Positions 47,798 to 58,232 of a DNA stretch of 64,000 bases are shown piece by piece; position 1 is the stretch's first letter; each line of letters opens with the position of its first letter. Made by a program: the position numbers and the translations under genes. Under the pieces are notes generated by a model. It did not search any database. It was not told the DNA's origin and was given only the letters and a program-made list of their open reading frames with translations. Source of the stretch: Yamagishiella unicocca (lineage: Eukaryota > Chlorophyta > Chlorophyceae > Chlamydomonadales > Volvocaceae); contig BDSL01000057.1 of assembly GCA_003116995.1 (NCBI GenBank), forward strand, positions 1 to 64,000, read 5' to 3'.

Positions 47798-50335
47798 CGG
47801 ACGGTACTAGCGGGCTGCCTCAAACGAACCGCGGTTCAGCGAATCGGTGCACCCGTCTCTTTGTGTACGGAATTCGTCGGTGTAGCGGGATGGGGGCCGC
47901 TGCGGCATGCGGCTGGTCAACCGCGGTGTGCTGGCCCCCGTCTCTGCCTGGAAGGCAGTGTTGAAGGGCGGGAGGGGATTGTGTCCAGAAGTTGACTGGG
48001 CGGGCACTAAGTGGGCACAGAACCGGCGCGCCAGTTAGTTGGTAGGCGGGTTGGGATTCCTGCAGTGGGCTGTCGAGAACCGTTGTGGTTGTTGCTGCGG
48101 GGCGTCCGATGCCGCGCAGCCGAGGAACTAGGCGCGGGCAGGCGGGTGCCTGAGGGGCGGTCTCCGTCGCTGGCGGCGAGAGAAGGCGCAGCCGCGTCGT
48201 CCGTTTTGCGATGCTGCTCTGCCCTGGGCTGAAGGGCTCTGCCGTGGGGCTCGGGGGCTGTGGCCGTGGTATCGGCGGCCTCCTCCGCGTCATACTCGGA
48301 TCCGGCTCGTGGTCTCCGGAGTCATACCCCGCCTCCAGGTTCATAGCTTAGTGCCGGCAGGGCAGCCGAGGCTGTGGAAGTACCACCGGCTCCCTTCTGC
48401 CGGCGCCATTTTAAGGGCACCTCCTGCCAGGCTGCGGCTTGGTCCGATGCGCCGGGCGGCCCTGGCATGGTCATGCGCGGCTGACCTTTTGGACTGCCGG
48501 GCTATGAGATGGTGCCTCAAAAAGGCAAGGCTCGAATGGAGGGTTAGGACCGAGTGCAGTGTAGGGTCGCTAGGGTAGGATGTCTGGCAGGCGCGCAGCG
48601 AGCCGCCACGGGACGTGCCGCATGCTCCCTGTCAGATGCTCACTGCGCGAGCTGGGGCTCTGAGGATGCCCCGACAGGCGCCTTGGTTTACACGGCGGGA
48701 TGAGGTGGGACTGGACTGGGGGCGACCGGGCAGTGTGCGTACCGCGATGTGTGCACCCGACTGCGGCGTCCGCTTGTCGATGGAGAAGGTGTAATGAGGA
48801 CGTGTGCGTCCATTCCAGGTATGCCAAAAGGACGCAGGGACATATGGTGGCCCTAGTGAGGTTTTGCTGGAGCCGCGTGTAGGCTGTAGCTCGGGCCACA
48901 TCATAGGAGCTACGGTGACGCAATGAGACGTTGGAAACGGGCAAGGACACAGAACTATGCCGCAGGCCCACCGTCCTCCGCGTCCCTGGGGTGTGCGCCC
49001 GGTGGCGCCGGTTTTGCGGACGGGGCGTTGCGAGTTATGCGTGATGGGTACCGGTATTGTGTTGAAGCGGAGGCGCCGTACACTAGGGCAGGCATGTACA
49101 CACGCACGCGCGGCCGCGGGTCCGCCTCAGGTCGTGTCGTGTCCCGTCTTGAGGGAGGTGCCGCGTGACAGCAGACGCCAAGACGCCGCGGACATTTGTC
49201 TCGGCTTGGCCACTGGGCTGTCGTCGCTGGCACACGCCTTCAGCTTTGCAAGGACGAGGGAGGCAGGACTGCCCCTTGCTTTCTGCACTGGCGCATCAGC
49301 TGCAGTGGTTTGCGGCATCTGGTGCCCGTAGGCGCGCGGAGAGGACGGGGCCGCCCGCTAGTTGTCCGTCCCTGACCACCGTTATGCGCATGGCGTATCG
49401 GGTTGCGGCAGGTGGCATGGAGAGGCGCTCTATCTCACATGCAGCAGTAGCAGAAGCGGCAGCAATGAGGACTTAGGAGTTTAGCAGTAGCAGAAGCTGG
49501 CGCGCGGGGCTGAGGCGATGCCGGTGCCGCCAGCGCGGCTTCGTGACGGTTGCAGCTTGGTATTAGGTTTGGAAAGGTGTTGACGTACTGGTCGAACCGT
49601 GCGTTAAGAGTCTGCACGTACGTCACGTAATTGCGACTGTGTAGCGGTGGCGGCGAGGCTTGCCTGATTGCCCTTTTCCCTTGTTTATCGCGGACCGCGA
49701 AAGCATGTATAATCGGCCCTGGTGCCCTCGCCGTGCGCGCATCCTCCCCGCCTGGGGCATTACGTCAGACGGAAATCATTTCGCCAGACGTCTGTGTGCT
49801 TTTCGCCAATGCGTTGCCCCCAAATTTTGTTGCAGTGGAGGATGGCGCTTTAGAGGAGGCCTGAGGCAGGAGGTAACGTATACAGGCCGCTGAAGCCCGT
49901 TAAAGCCCGATGTATGCAGGCGGAGCCGCTTATTGCGGTTGAATCTTATTGAGCAGGAAGCCACTCATGCTGGCAATCTGTGGTGGTTGTTCAGCCAGGT
50001 TTGGCTTGTGTAAATGCGCACAGGGAGGGTCATTCCGCACGGACTGTTTTCCGATTATGCCCGCTTCTACCCTGTCCTAGCAGTCAACCGCTCCTGCAAA
50101 TCGGGTGCCACGTATATATATAATCATGTATGTACCTACATTACCATTGGGTATGTATGTGTATGTACCGCACAGTTCGAAGCGTTTTTATGGATCCCCG
50201 CAACTGTGCCCAACAGCCCAACCAAGGCAGGAAGAATCAAATTCGCGAGAAAAAATACACAACTGCGAGGCAGTCCAAATGCAACAGTAACAAGGAAACT
50301 GTTCAGTAGCCTACGGCCATGTTCGCAAACCCTGC

Positions 50336-50602
50336 TTAGCCTACGCACGACGGCCTAAGGGTCCAAGTTTGTTGATAGCACCCAGAGTCTTCGAATTTGA
50401 TGACAATGTTGGTGGTGCTGGAGGGCTTCAGCCACATGTTCTGCGCAGTGACAAAGAACCATTCCTGGTACACATTGAAAGGCTGGCTCAATTGCAGGTT
50501 CCTGGTACACATTGAAAGGCTGGCTCAATTGCAGGCTAGCCACGGAAGACATCTCGTTTGAGGGGAGCTGCTTCCTGTAGGTTGCATCAAGTGGGTGGGA
50601 TG
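50336..50602 (-). pseudogene. coding-like exon disrupted by a 37-bp tandem duplication
   Basis: On the minus strand, after an acceptor-like CCTACAG at about 50580, the frame reads KQLPSNEMSSVASLQLSQ, PFNVYQE and is then knocked out of frame. The cause is a direct 37-bp duplication (50462-50498 repeated at 50499-50535). The downstream frame in the other phase also looks protein-like (tryptophan/phenylalanine-rich, with TAQNMWLKPSSTTNIVIKFE) and closes with TAA at 50336. So two good coding blocks sit on either side of a frame-breaking duplication. The family is not recognised. It could be a decayed gene, an allele-specific mutation or an assembly duplication. Confidence 0.35.
50462..50535. repeat. 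37-bp perfect tandem duplication
   Basis: TTCCTGGTACACATTGAAAG plus GCTGGCTCAATTGCAGG occurs twice in direct succession without a mismatch. Confidence 0.97.
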
Positions 50603-51460
50603 ATCCAGGATGATGGAGCTTGATTAGGACCGGGTTGGATAGAACGGTACAGAAAACGGTCACTGATAGATTGTGCGAATCTTCCGAGGTTGGGGGCATA
50701 ACAGGCTGCCAGTTTGGCCAACACGACAACAGGTATACTAGCGGGACGAGTGGCAAGTTTGTTGAGGCTTCCGGAGACGAAGAGCGCCGCAGTGTGGACG
50801 TGCGGACTGGAAAGATGTAAGAGGATTCTGGTCACACATGTGGAAGAGGGCGAAGACGGACAACGGTTTCGTCGCGAGAATTGCGCCGCGCAGGGCCGCA
50901 TCCAGCGCAAGTCGTAGATATTAATACCGGTCACGAATACACAACGTTCTGCGTTTTGGCGTAATAATGCCCTGTCCTGTGCTGTCCTGTCCGGGCCAAC
51001 ACCGCCCGACTCATCCGCGCTGAAGTGATCGGGCCCTATGCAGCTCTTGGATGAGGAAGACATTGGGACGCTCCTGCCACGTCTTAACAAAATGCCGGGC
51101 CCTGGCTGTTCGCCCTGGGCATGCGCCCGCACGGCAGTTCACGACCCACATAGTCGGCCAGGCCTTGTACACAAACCGCTGTGGCGGCAGTAGCTGTCTC
51201 CTGAGCATAACCTCATGCCCTGCTCCGCTGCTCTTCGCTCAACGGGCATTGACGCCATCAAAATGGCCTGAAGCCTCGCACTCGGGTTCCTCACTCAGAC
51301 ACCCGGCGCACCGCAACCCCGGCAATAAGCCCTCAACTTCTCCCACCACTGCGATCACCACTAATGCGGTACGCTCATCTTCCGTGACCACTAGCGGACT
51401 CCACCTCAGGCAAAGGCGGGACGGGACCCGCGGAAGCCCCCCTCCAGCGCCGTGTTGAGC

Positions 51461-51481
51461 GATTGATTGATTGATTGATTG
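51461..51481. repeat. GATT tetranucleotide microsatellite
   Basis: Five copies of GATT in a row. Confidence 0.95.
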
Positions 51482-51862
51482 CCTCCTGGCCTGGCGCTCT
51501 GCGGCGCCTCTGCTCAACTCCTCCTTGCCATCTGACCCTCGTGCAGGCCCCCGACGAGCCTTATGTCATCGCGGAAGTTGCGGAACACTGCCAACACTGC
51601 CTCACCCCAACCACCCCGTGCGCACCACCCAGCCCGGTTCCCCCTCTCCCCCGGTTCTCGACCGTCAGACCCCAGCGGCGCGCACCTCAACCCACAACAA
51701 CACTCTGGCATTTCAACTGCACACGTTCAACAGGAACTCCAGGGGGGGGCCGGGTGCATGCGGGTATCCCGCCTGGAGCGCGCTTGCTGCCATCACCCGA
51801 GCTGATCCGTCGAGCGCGCTGCCCGCCCCACCGCACCATAACACCTGCGCGCTGACTCCAGC

Positions 51863-51948
51863 GCACACACACACGCACACACACGCACACACACATTTAT
51901 AAAACACGCACACACACACGCATTTATAAAACACACACGCACACGCAC
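51863..51948. repeat. AC/ACGC microsatellite with two ATTTATAAA interruptions
   Basis: Dinucleotide AC runs with regular CG interruptions, split twice by the motif CATTTATAAAACAC. Confidence 0.95.
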
Positions 51949-52309
51949 CCCGGGTACAGGGGCACGAGGAGCCGAACATGCTGCTAGTCCCGCCCCCCCA
52001 GACAACAGGCATATACCCGCTGTCAATACCGTATACAGCGTCGTGCCGTGAACTCAAATTAAATAGTGCCTTTCCACCACACCGTCACTGTTACTGTTAA
52101 GTCCCTCAAAAACCGTGAACCTTCCTAAAATGTGTAGACGCCAACACAGCGCCTAGGTCCACTGCCCGCCCCTGCTGCTGTCCAGGGCCGGTCCTTGACC
52201 CCATGGTGGCACTCACATAGCCCCAGTCAGCTGTACGACCGAGCCCCTCGGTCCCAACCATCAAGTAACCTGGCGTCGAGTGCCGGCGCGCCCGCCGATC
52301 GAAGGACGC

Positions 52310-55300
52310 TCAAGCGGCCTGGATGAAGTTAGCGACGTCGCTGAGTCCCGCCTCCTGGTAGGACTCCGCCAGCTGCTCCCGGATGACGTCATAAGACGCC
52401 AGGTCGCCCGCCACCACGCGGTTCATGAGCGAGGTGGCGCGCTCCAGGGCGAGCTGAGAGGACGGGTGGAGGAGGGGCCGGTGTTACCCGAGGTCGGGGA
52501 GGAGGGGCCGGTGTTACCCGAGGTCGGGGAGGAGGGGGCGGTGTTACCCGAGGTCGGGGAGGAGGGGGCGGTGTTACCCGAGGTTGGGGAGGAGAGGGCG
52601 GTGTTTCGTATCCTTACGGGCTACGATCCTGAAGCAGACCGCTGCGCAGCCGCGTTGGCTCCAGGCCAGCACGTCACCACCACACGTCATCACCACCACA
52701 CGACACAACTCCCGAAACAGGGCGCCAAGGCTCGGCATCCGCACAGGCGTCGCCCGGCACCTCCGGCAACAACAGCCCCCTCTGCCTGCAGTCGCAGCCG
52801 CAATAGCCATAGCCGCCGAAGGTCGACGCACGACCTCACACTTTTACTTTCCTCAACCAAGTTCTCCAGCACGCATCGCCAAACATATGCCCCAAACGGT
52901 TGTATTTCGTGCATGGTTTTCCCTTGCCACCTCCTCCTGCACCCTCCCACCCCCGGGGCAAGTCCGCCACCTCCGCCACCTCCCCACCTGCTTGGCCGTC
53001 TTGGGCTCCCGGTAGTTGAAGCGGTTGACGGTTGCGGACGCCGCCGCCGCCGCCTCCTCGCTCAGCAGGTACATGACTCGCTCCGCGTCGCACGGCAGCG
53101 CTGCAGTGGCTGCCACCGTGGCGAAGGGGGCTCGCAGCGTCCACCAGGGCAGGCGCAGGCTCATGCTGGGGAAGGGAGGGTTTTAGGGTTTTAGCGAGGA
53201 CCCGCAGGGCGACAAGACCCAAAGGGCGAGAAGACCCGCAGGGCGACAAGACCCGGTCACACGCGTAGAAACGGAGGGCAGATACTATCTAGCTGGCGGA
53301 TAGCTGGAGTCGCAGTGAAGGGAGGGGAGAAGCGAAGGGAGGGAAGGGAAGGGGGGAACAGGGGGCGGAGGTGGGAGCGACACGGATACGAGCCTGGTAA
53401 TACAAGACTGAAAAGGCCGAGGCGTCTGTTTTAAAGAAAGGCACCAAGGGGGGTGTTGGCAAGGTAATCAGCAGAGGTTTCTTTGTGACATGAAAGCACG
53501 ACTGTGACGCTCCTTCAGACCAGACTGTGGGCATCAGCACTCGGCACGGGGAAGCGCTTCCCTGCGGCACCCTTCCCCCCGAGCCACACGCCCCTCACAT
53601 ACCACCCCGCGTTTCCTACGTCGCGCAACCGGGTCTTCTCGCCAACCCCCACCCCACCCCGCGACCACCCACCCACACCCCGCGACCCCACACCACCCAC
53701 CCCATCCCGCGACTTCCTCGAAACCCCGCGACTTCCTCGAAACCCCGCGACTCCCCTCCCGCGCACTCACCGCGCCATGTCTCGTCCCTCCTCATGTCGG
53801 CCCAGGCTGCTGAAAAGGTCCGAGGCGAACTCGTAGGGGCGGGCCCAGCCCGGGAAGTGGCCGTTGCGCATGTACCACTCGGCCGCAACCATGGCTGAAG
53901 TCTGGGGGCGGAGGGATGTGGGAAGGGCCGAGAGGGGTGGGGTGGGCCGGGAGGGGTGGGGGGTTAGAGACGGAACGCGTATAGTTACGTAGACGGGGTG
54001 TGGTGGGGTGGGTGGGTGGGCAGGGGTGTTATTAAAATTACCCCACGGGTGTGGATCCGTGCGCCTTTGCAGTGGCTCATGTTTTGCGTTTGGCTGCAGC
54101 TGCGGTGGGTAGAAGGCGGGTGTTGAGCCAGCATGCAAGGCTGGCGCCGGGGGCGCAGGGCTGCTGTGTATGTGGCAGCGGATGCGGGACCCGGGGTGCC
54201 GTGCAGCGAACGCTGTCCAAGGTGTCAGCCAGCGCTGCCGGCTGCACCAACATGGAGGCCCAGCACCCTCAGACGGCCCAGCAACCACAGACGGCCGCGG
54301 CTGCGGCCGCCTCTCAACGAACTAGACGTCGTCAGCACCTAAAACATGCTTCTTTTGGGAGGAGGAGGCATGTCGGCTCCGGCTGCCTCCACAACAAACA
54401 CGCCCCTGTCATCGTCATCGCCTCGACATGCCACGTAACCCCGCCCGGGGCCCGCCGTCAACAAACCCCCGCCGCCCCTCCTCTCTTCTCCCCCCACGCA
54501 GCCCCTTACCGACACCACAAACTACGAGGCCGCATACGCACGTTCCCGATGTATGCGGCCTCGTGGTTTGTGGTGTCGGTAGGGAGCTTCGCGGTTTAAC
54601 AGAGCAGCGCGGCCGCCTCTCCGCCGCCACCGCCAGCGACTCCACCGGTCACTCCCCGGAGCTGACCCGACGCCAGCACCCTACAGCTGGCATCGCGACA
54701 CCCAGCCGCGGACTGTTGTTGCAGTGACCGGTTAGCCGCCACGCGTCTGGCTGGTCATGCTCACGGAGCTCACTAGACGTGTTGCCCAGGAAAGGTGTTG
54801 CGTGCAGTATGTTTTGTGTTGCCCCTCCCCTCCCTTCCGCTCCCCTCCGTTCTCACCAATGGCCCCAGCCCCGCCAAACCCACGGCCACAACCTTGGCCG
54901 CCGCCGCGGGCCGACCTTGGTTCCTTTCGTCGCCTCCAACTCCCCCGCCCAGGTGCACCCCAAAGCAACTCCGCTCCCCCGACACCCATTCCTGCAACCC
55001 ACCCATTCCCAACCCACCCATCCCCAGCACCCGGACACCGCCGACCCACCTGGTCCTTCCGTGCCATGTGCCCCATCGCCAGCCCCTCGCACACGTCCGG
55101 AAACATGCCCGCCTTGCGGATCAGGTACAGCGCCAGCGCCTGCTGCTGCTGCTGCGCCCCGCCCGCGGCCGCCTTGCCGGCACCCAGTCCCGCCGCCGCC
55201 ACGTCACCCGCCCGGAAGAGCCCCTCCGCGTCGGGCCCCACGGCGAGCGCCAGTGGCCGCTCGCCGGCCGCTCCGCTGCTTGCCTCCGCCGCAGCGGTCA

Positions 55301-57809
55301 TGTCCTCCTCCGCCAACAACCTGCAGCGGCGGCGGCGGTAGCGCACCAGACGCATTCGCATCTGGGGTCTGTGCAACGGTACATATGGTACAATGGTACA
55401 GGAACTCGCCGATCCGGCCGGGATCTGGCGTCAAACACCAGTAGAGGTTAAACTCTGCGTCCGCACTTCCCCTCGGCCCCTCGCACCGGTGGAGGTACTC
55501 GTCAACGCTGCGAGCCACCAGGGTCATCCCGACCGTCCCACGGGTCATGCACACCACCGGAAGCGGCATGTTCTGCGGGGGGGGCGGACAACGTGATGGA
55601 TGTTGACGACGTCCAGGGGATCGACGATCTGATGCGGGGAGACGTGCAACTGTCCAGCAGACGGAAGCGGAGTAGCGGGGGGCTGTGAGTCCGGGAGGCT
55701 CGCACAACACAGTGCAACGTCCGCTTTGGCATGTGGAGTGGAAGGGATGGGGTGTGGAGCCGTCCCGGTTGAGGCCCCCTCTTGCCCACTCCCCAGCCAT
55801 GCACAGCCGCTCAGGGGCCCACGGGTTTCGTTTGCTCCCTAACCCCCTGCTCTCTAACCCCCTGCCCTCTAACCCCCTGCCCTCTAACCCCCTGCCCTCT
55901 AACCCCCTGCCCTCTAACCCCCTGCCCTCTAACCCCCTGCCCTCTAACCCCCTGCCCTCCAACCCCCTGCTCCCTAGCCCCCTGCCCTCTTCGGGACGCG
56001 CTCCTCCGGCGCACCTTGTACTGCGACGGCTCCGGCCAGCGCAGCAGGCACGTGACGTCCTCGCCCTGCGCCGACAGCGGCACCAGCAGCGGGTGCAGCC
56101 CCCGGCGATCTGCGGGGGACAGCGACATGCCGCCGCGGGCCTCCAGCACCTGGTGGGCAGCGGACGGGGTCAAGTGAGGCGCATCCGCGGGCTGGAATCG
56201 CAACATCAAAAGGTTATTCGACGTGGGAATGCACCCCCGCCCCGCAGGTTGGGGTGGGGTGCTGATGTGCAAGGATGCGCAGCAGCGAAGGAAGCGGCCG
56301 CAACGGGTGCCATCTGCCATGACTAGGTGCAGCTGCAGCTGCTGGTGTGGTCTGGGGCGTCGCCGCTGCAGGTTGATGCCAGGGGGAAGGGCTGGATAGT
56401 GGGCAGCAAGGTGGAGAACCAGATCACTCCGGCTAGGAGGCTCCGGTCAGGTGCCAGGGCAGCGATACAGGTGGGAAGTGCGGAATGCACCAAGCGCAGC
56501 CGCCTTGTGCAAACCTGCTCTCCCAAAACTCACTCCCTATCCCCCCCCCAAACCCTGTCCATGTCGCGTTTCATGCCACCACCCCCAAAACCACTCAGCC
56601 CAATGCAGTGGTTTGTCCCTGTGCATCGCCGTCCCGTAGGCGCATCGACTTCCCATAGCACCTTGCCAACCCCTCTTGATCCGGATCCGACCCAGATCAC
56701 CGACCCAGACCACCGACCCAGATCACCGACCCAGGTCATCGACCCAGATCACCGACCCAGATCACCGACCCAGATCACCGACCCAGACCACCGACCCAGA
56801 CCACCGACCCAGACCACCGACCCAGATCATCGATCCAGATCACCGACCCAGATCACCGACCCGACCCTAGTCTACAGCGCTCACCCGCATTAAGCCCTGC
56901 AGCCGCTTGGGGGTTTGCGACACCGCGATCTCCTCAAGGAACACAGCCGTCTCTGCAAGCAGCAAAGGCAGCGGCAGGGCGCGACAGTTGCCGTGGCGGC
57001 AACAGAGATGAGTAACCCCTCGGCGAGCGGAAAGGCAGAGACGGGGCGAATGGAGCCTGGTAGCAGGGTAGTGGATGGTAGGGACGCGCGAGGGCGCGAG
57101 GCAGGCGGGCTGGCAGACAGCGCGGGGAGGGATGGCGTGCAGTGTGTCTCCAGGACGGTAAACCTGGAAGCCTATCTAGCCCACACGCTGGGACTTGAGC
57201 AACACGGGCCTGGGCGCTAAAACCGCGTCTGAGGATCATTATGGCTGCGGCGCAGGGCGCAGCGCGGGGACAGCATGACGAAGGACGCGGCGAAGCAGCG
57301 TCGGCAGGCCGTGAGTCATGGCCACGGGCCGCGCTCGATGCCAGCTGCTGGTGCACGGGAGCGGCGTTATTGTGATTTACGTGCATCCTGCAGGCCCTGG
57401 GCTTCGTTTCATCCCAGTATTGCTTTGATCGCCGCCCCCGCGCACCGACCGACGGTCCCGAAGCGTAGCTCGCGGTCAAGGTCGGCTCCGGAGGAATGGG
57501 TTGGACAGCGGGCCGAGCTTCGCCGAGACGACAGGTATGCTGGCTCTCGGTAGAGGTTGCAGCGCCACGCACGACGCGCGCGCATATAACTCAGTCGCTA
57601 TTTGACGCCCCGGCGCTGTCGATCAGCGCGACCTCGCCCGCGTCCGCGCGCGCCAGCGCTTGCTCACCCGTCATCGCCCTCGCGGCGATACAGCGACTTG
57701 CAACGCATGGTCCCGAAACCAGAAAGGTCCGCTGTGCCAGGCCGTGACTCCGCTGCAACCTCTGCACGCGGCTGTGAGCGCGGCCGACGCCGCGCAGGCA
57801 AGTCCTCAT
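52310..57809 (-). CDS. 384-residue plastid-targeted protein of unknown function
   Basis: Eight exons (minus strand) join in frame: 57809-57668, 56952-56885, 56149-56015, 55572-55487, 55320-55050, 53901-53771, 53165-52988, 52453-52310. Residues 1-47 are a basic, Ser/Arg/Ala-rich targeting peptide (MRTCLRGVGRAHSRVQRLQR at the start). The mature part is helical: TAVFLEEIAVSQTPKRLQGL, DVTCLLRWPEPSQYK, PLPVVCMTRGTVGMTLVARS, VDEYLHRLLAEED, an Ala/Gly/Gln insert, then LYLIRKAGMFPDVCEGLAMG, AEWYMRNGHFPGWARPYEF, GRHEEGRDMARMSLRLPWWT and a C-terminal helix SYDVIREQLAESYQEAGLSD. The order of short conserved blocks, with FPGWARPYEF and ARMSLRLPWWTL, suggests a green-lineage family with TPR-like helices, but I cannot name it. 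Exon 1 is linked by phase (ACG-G to AG-ACG) over a 715-bp intron. Introns are unusually rich in minisatellites. It is divergent from the HAD gene. Confidence 0.85.
52471..52606. repeat. 30-bp minisatellite, five copies, intron 7 of the 384-aa gene
   Basis: GGAGGAGGGGCCGGTGTTAC followed by CCGAGGTCGG repeats at 30-bp spacing, with GGCC to GGGC drift to the right. Confidence 0.97.
52855..52928 (-). repeat. dispersed repeat family Y, copy in intron 7 of the 384-aa gene
   Basis: CCAAGTTCTCCAGCACGCAT, ACATATGCCCCAAACGG and GTGCATGGTTTTCCCTTGC are the reverse complement of the family Y pattern. Confidence 0.85.
54507..54581. repeat. 31-bp inverted repeat with 13-nt loop, intron 5 of the 384-aa gene
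   Basis: The left arm 54507-54537 (TACCGACACCACAAACTACG plus AGGCCGCATAC) pairs with 54551-54581, with one mismatch that would be a G-U pair in plus-strand RNA. The size and near-perfect stem are those of a short hairpin RNA or of a compact foldback element. No function is assigned. Confidence 0.9.
55839..55984. repeat. 15-bp minisatellite, about ten copies, intron 3 of the 384-aa gene
   Basis: CTCTAACCCCCTGCC repeats almost perfectly, with small changes in the last two copies. It ends 30 bp from the exon 3 donor. Confidence 0.97.
56690..56872. repeat. 13-bp minisatellite, about fourteen copies, intron 2 of the 384-aa gene
   Basis: ACCGACCCAGATC repeats with A/C and C/T variants (AGACC, AGGTC, TCGATCC). 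It ends close to the exon 2 donor. Confidence 0.97.
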
Positions 57810-58232
57810 GACTTGTACTTCCCTTTTGTTTCTTCCTGCCCACTAGCACGATCCAAGGACCGAGCGCCAATGCCGGAGGAGCGCGCGTGCGATGTCCTCG
57901 TCTTTGCAGGCGACTCTCGCCGGTCCAAAGGCAGGGTTTCAGAAGGAAAGCGCAAAGATTAAATGCCAGATGCCACGTAGCGTTGAGGGCGTGTTGTTGC
58001 GCGACTAGAGTTGTACGACGGACGCACGACGCCATTCGCCGCCCTTACTTAAAGCCCCGTTCACTAACACAAAGGATCATATCGTAAGGTGTCATCTATA
58101 CGCCAACGTAGTTGGCGTGGTTTCGTGCTTGGGTCCTTTGGATGAATGTTGCTTGGCTCGCTGGGACTACGCTGTCAGTCAAGGCTTGCCGGTGGATGGA
58201 GTAGGTGAGATCTCACAGGAGCGGGGGAGCTC
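57810..58232. promoter_or_regulatory. 423-bp shared upstream region of the 384-aa gene and HAD gene
   Basis: Head-to-head arrangement of two genes for plastid-targeted products. An AT-richer patch with TTACTTAAAGCC lies at about 58046-58057. No promoter element can be assigned firmly. Confidence 0.45.

Larger units (their letters stand above)
47276..52309. other. 5-kb stretch without a supported intact gene
   Basis: The left part is probably 3' UTR of the RRM gene. The middle (48-50 kb) holds only short random frames. At 50.3-51.2 kb some minus-strand frames look protein-like (see the pseudogene entry, and the frame at 51208-51011 with FVKTWQERPNVFLIQELHRA). The right part has GATT and AC microsatellites before the 3' end of the 384-aa gene. 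Confidence 0.5.
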
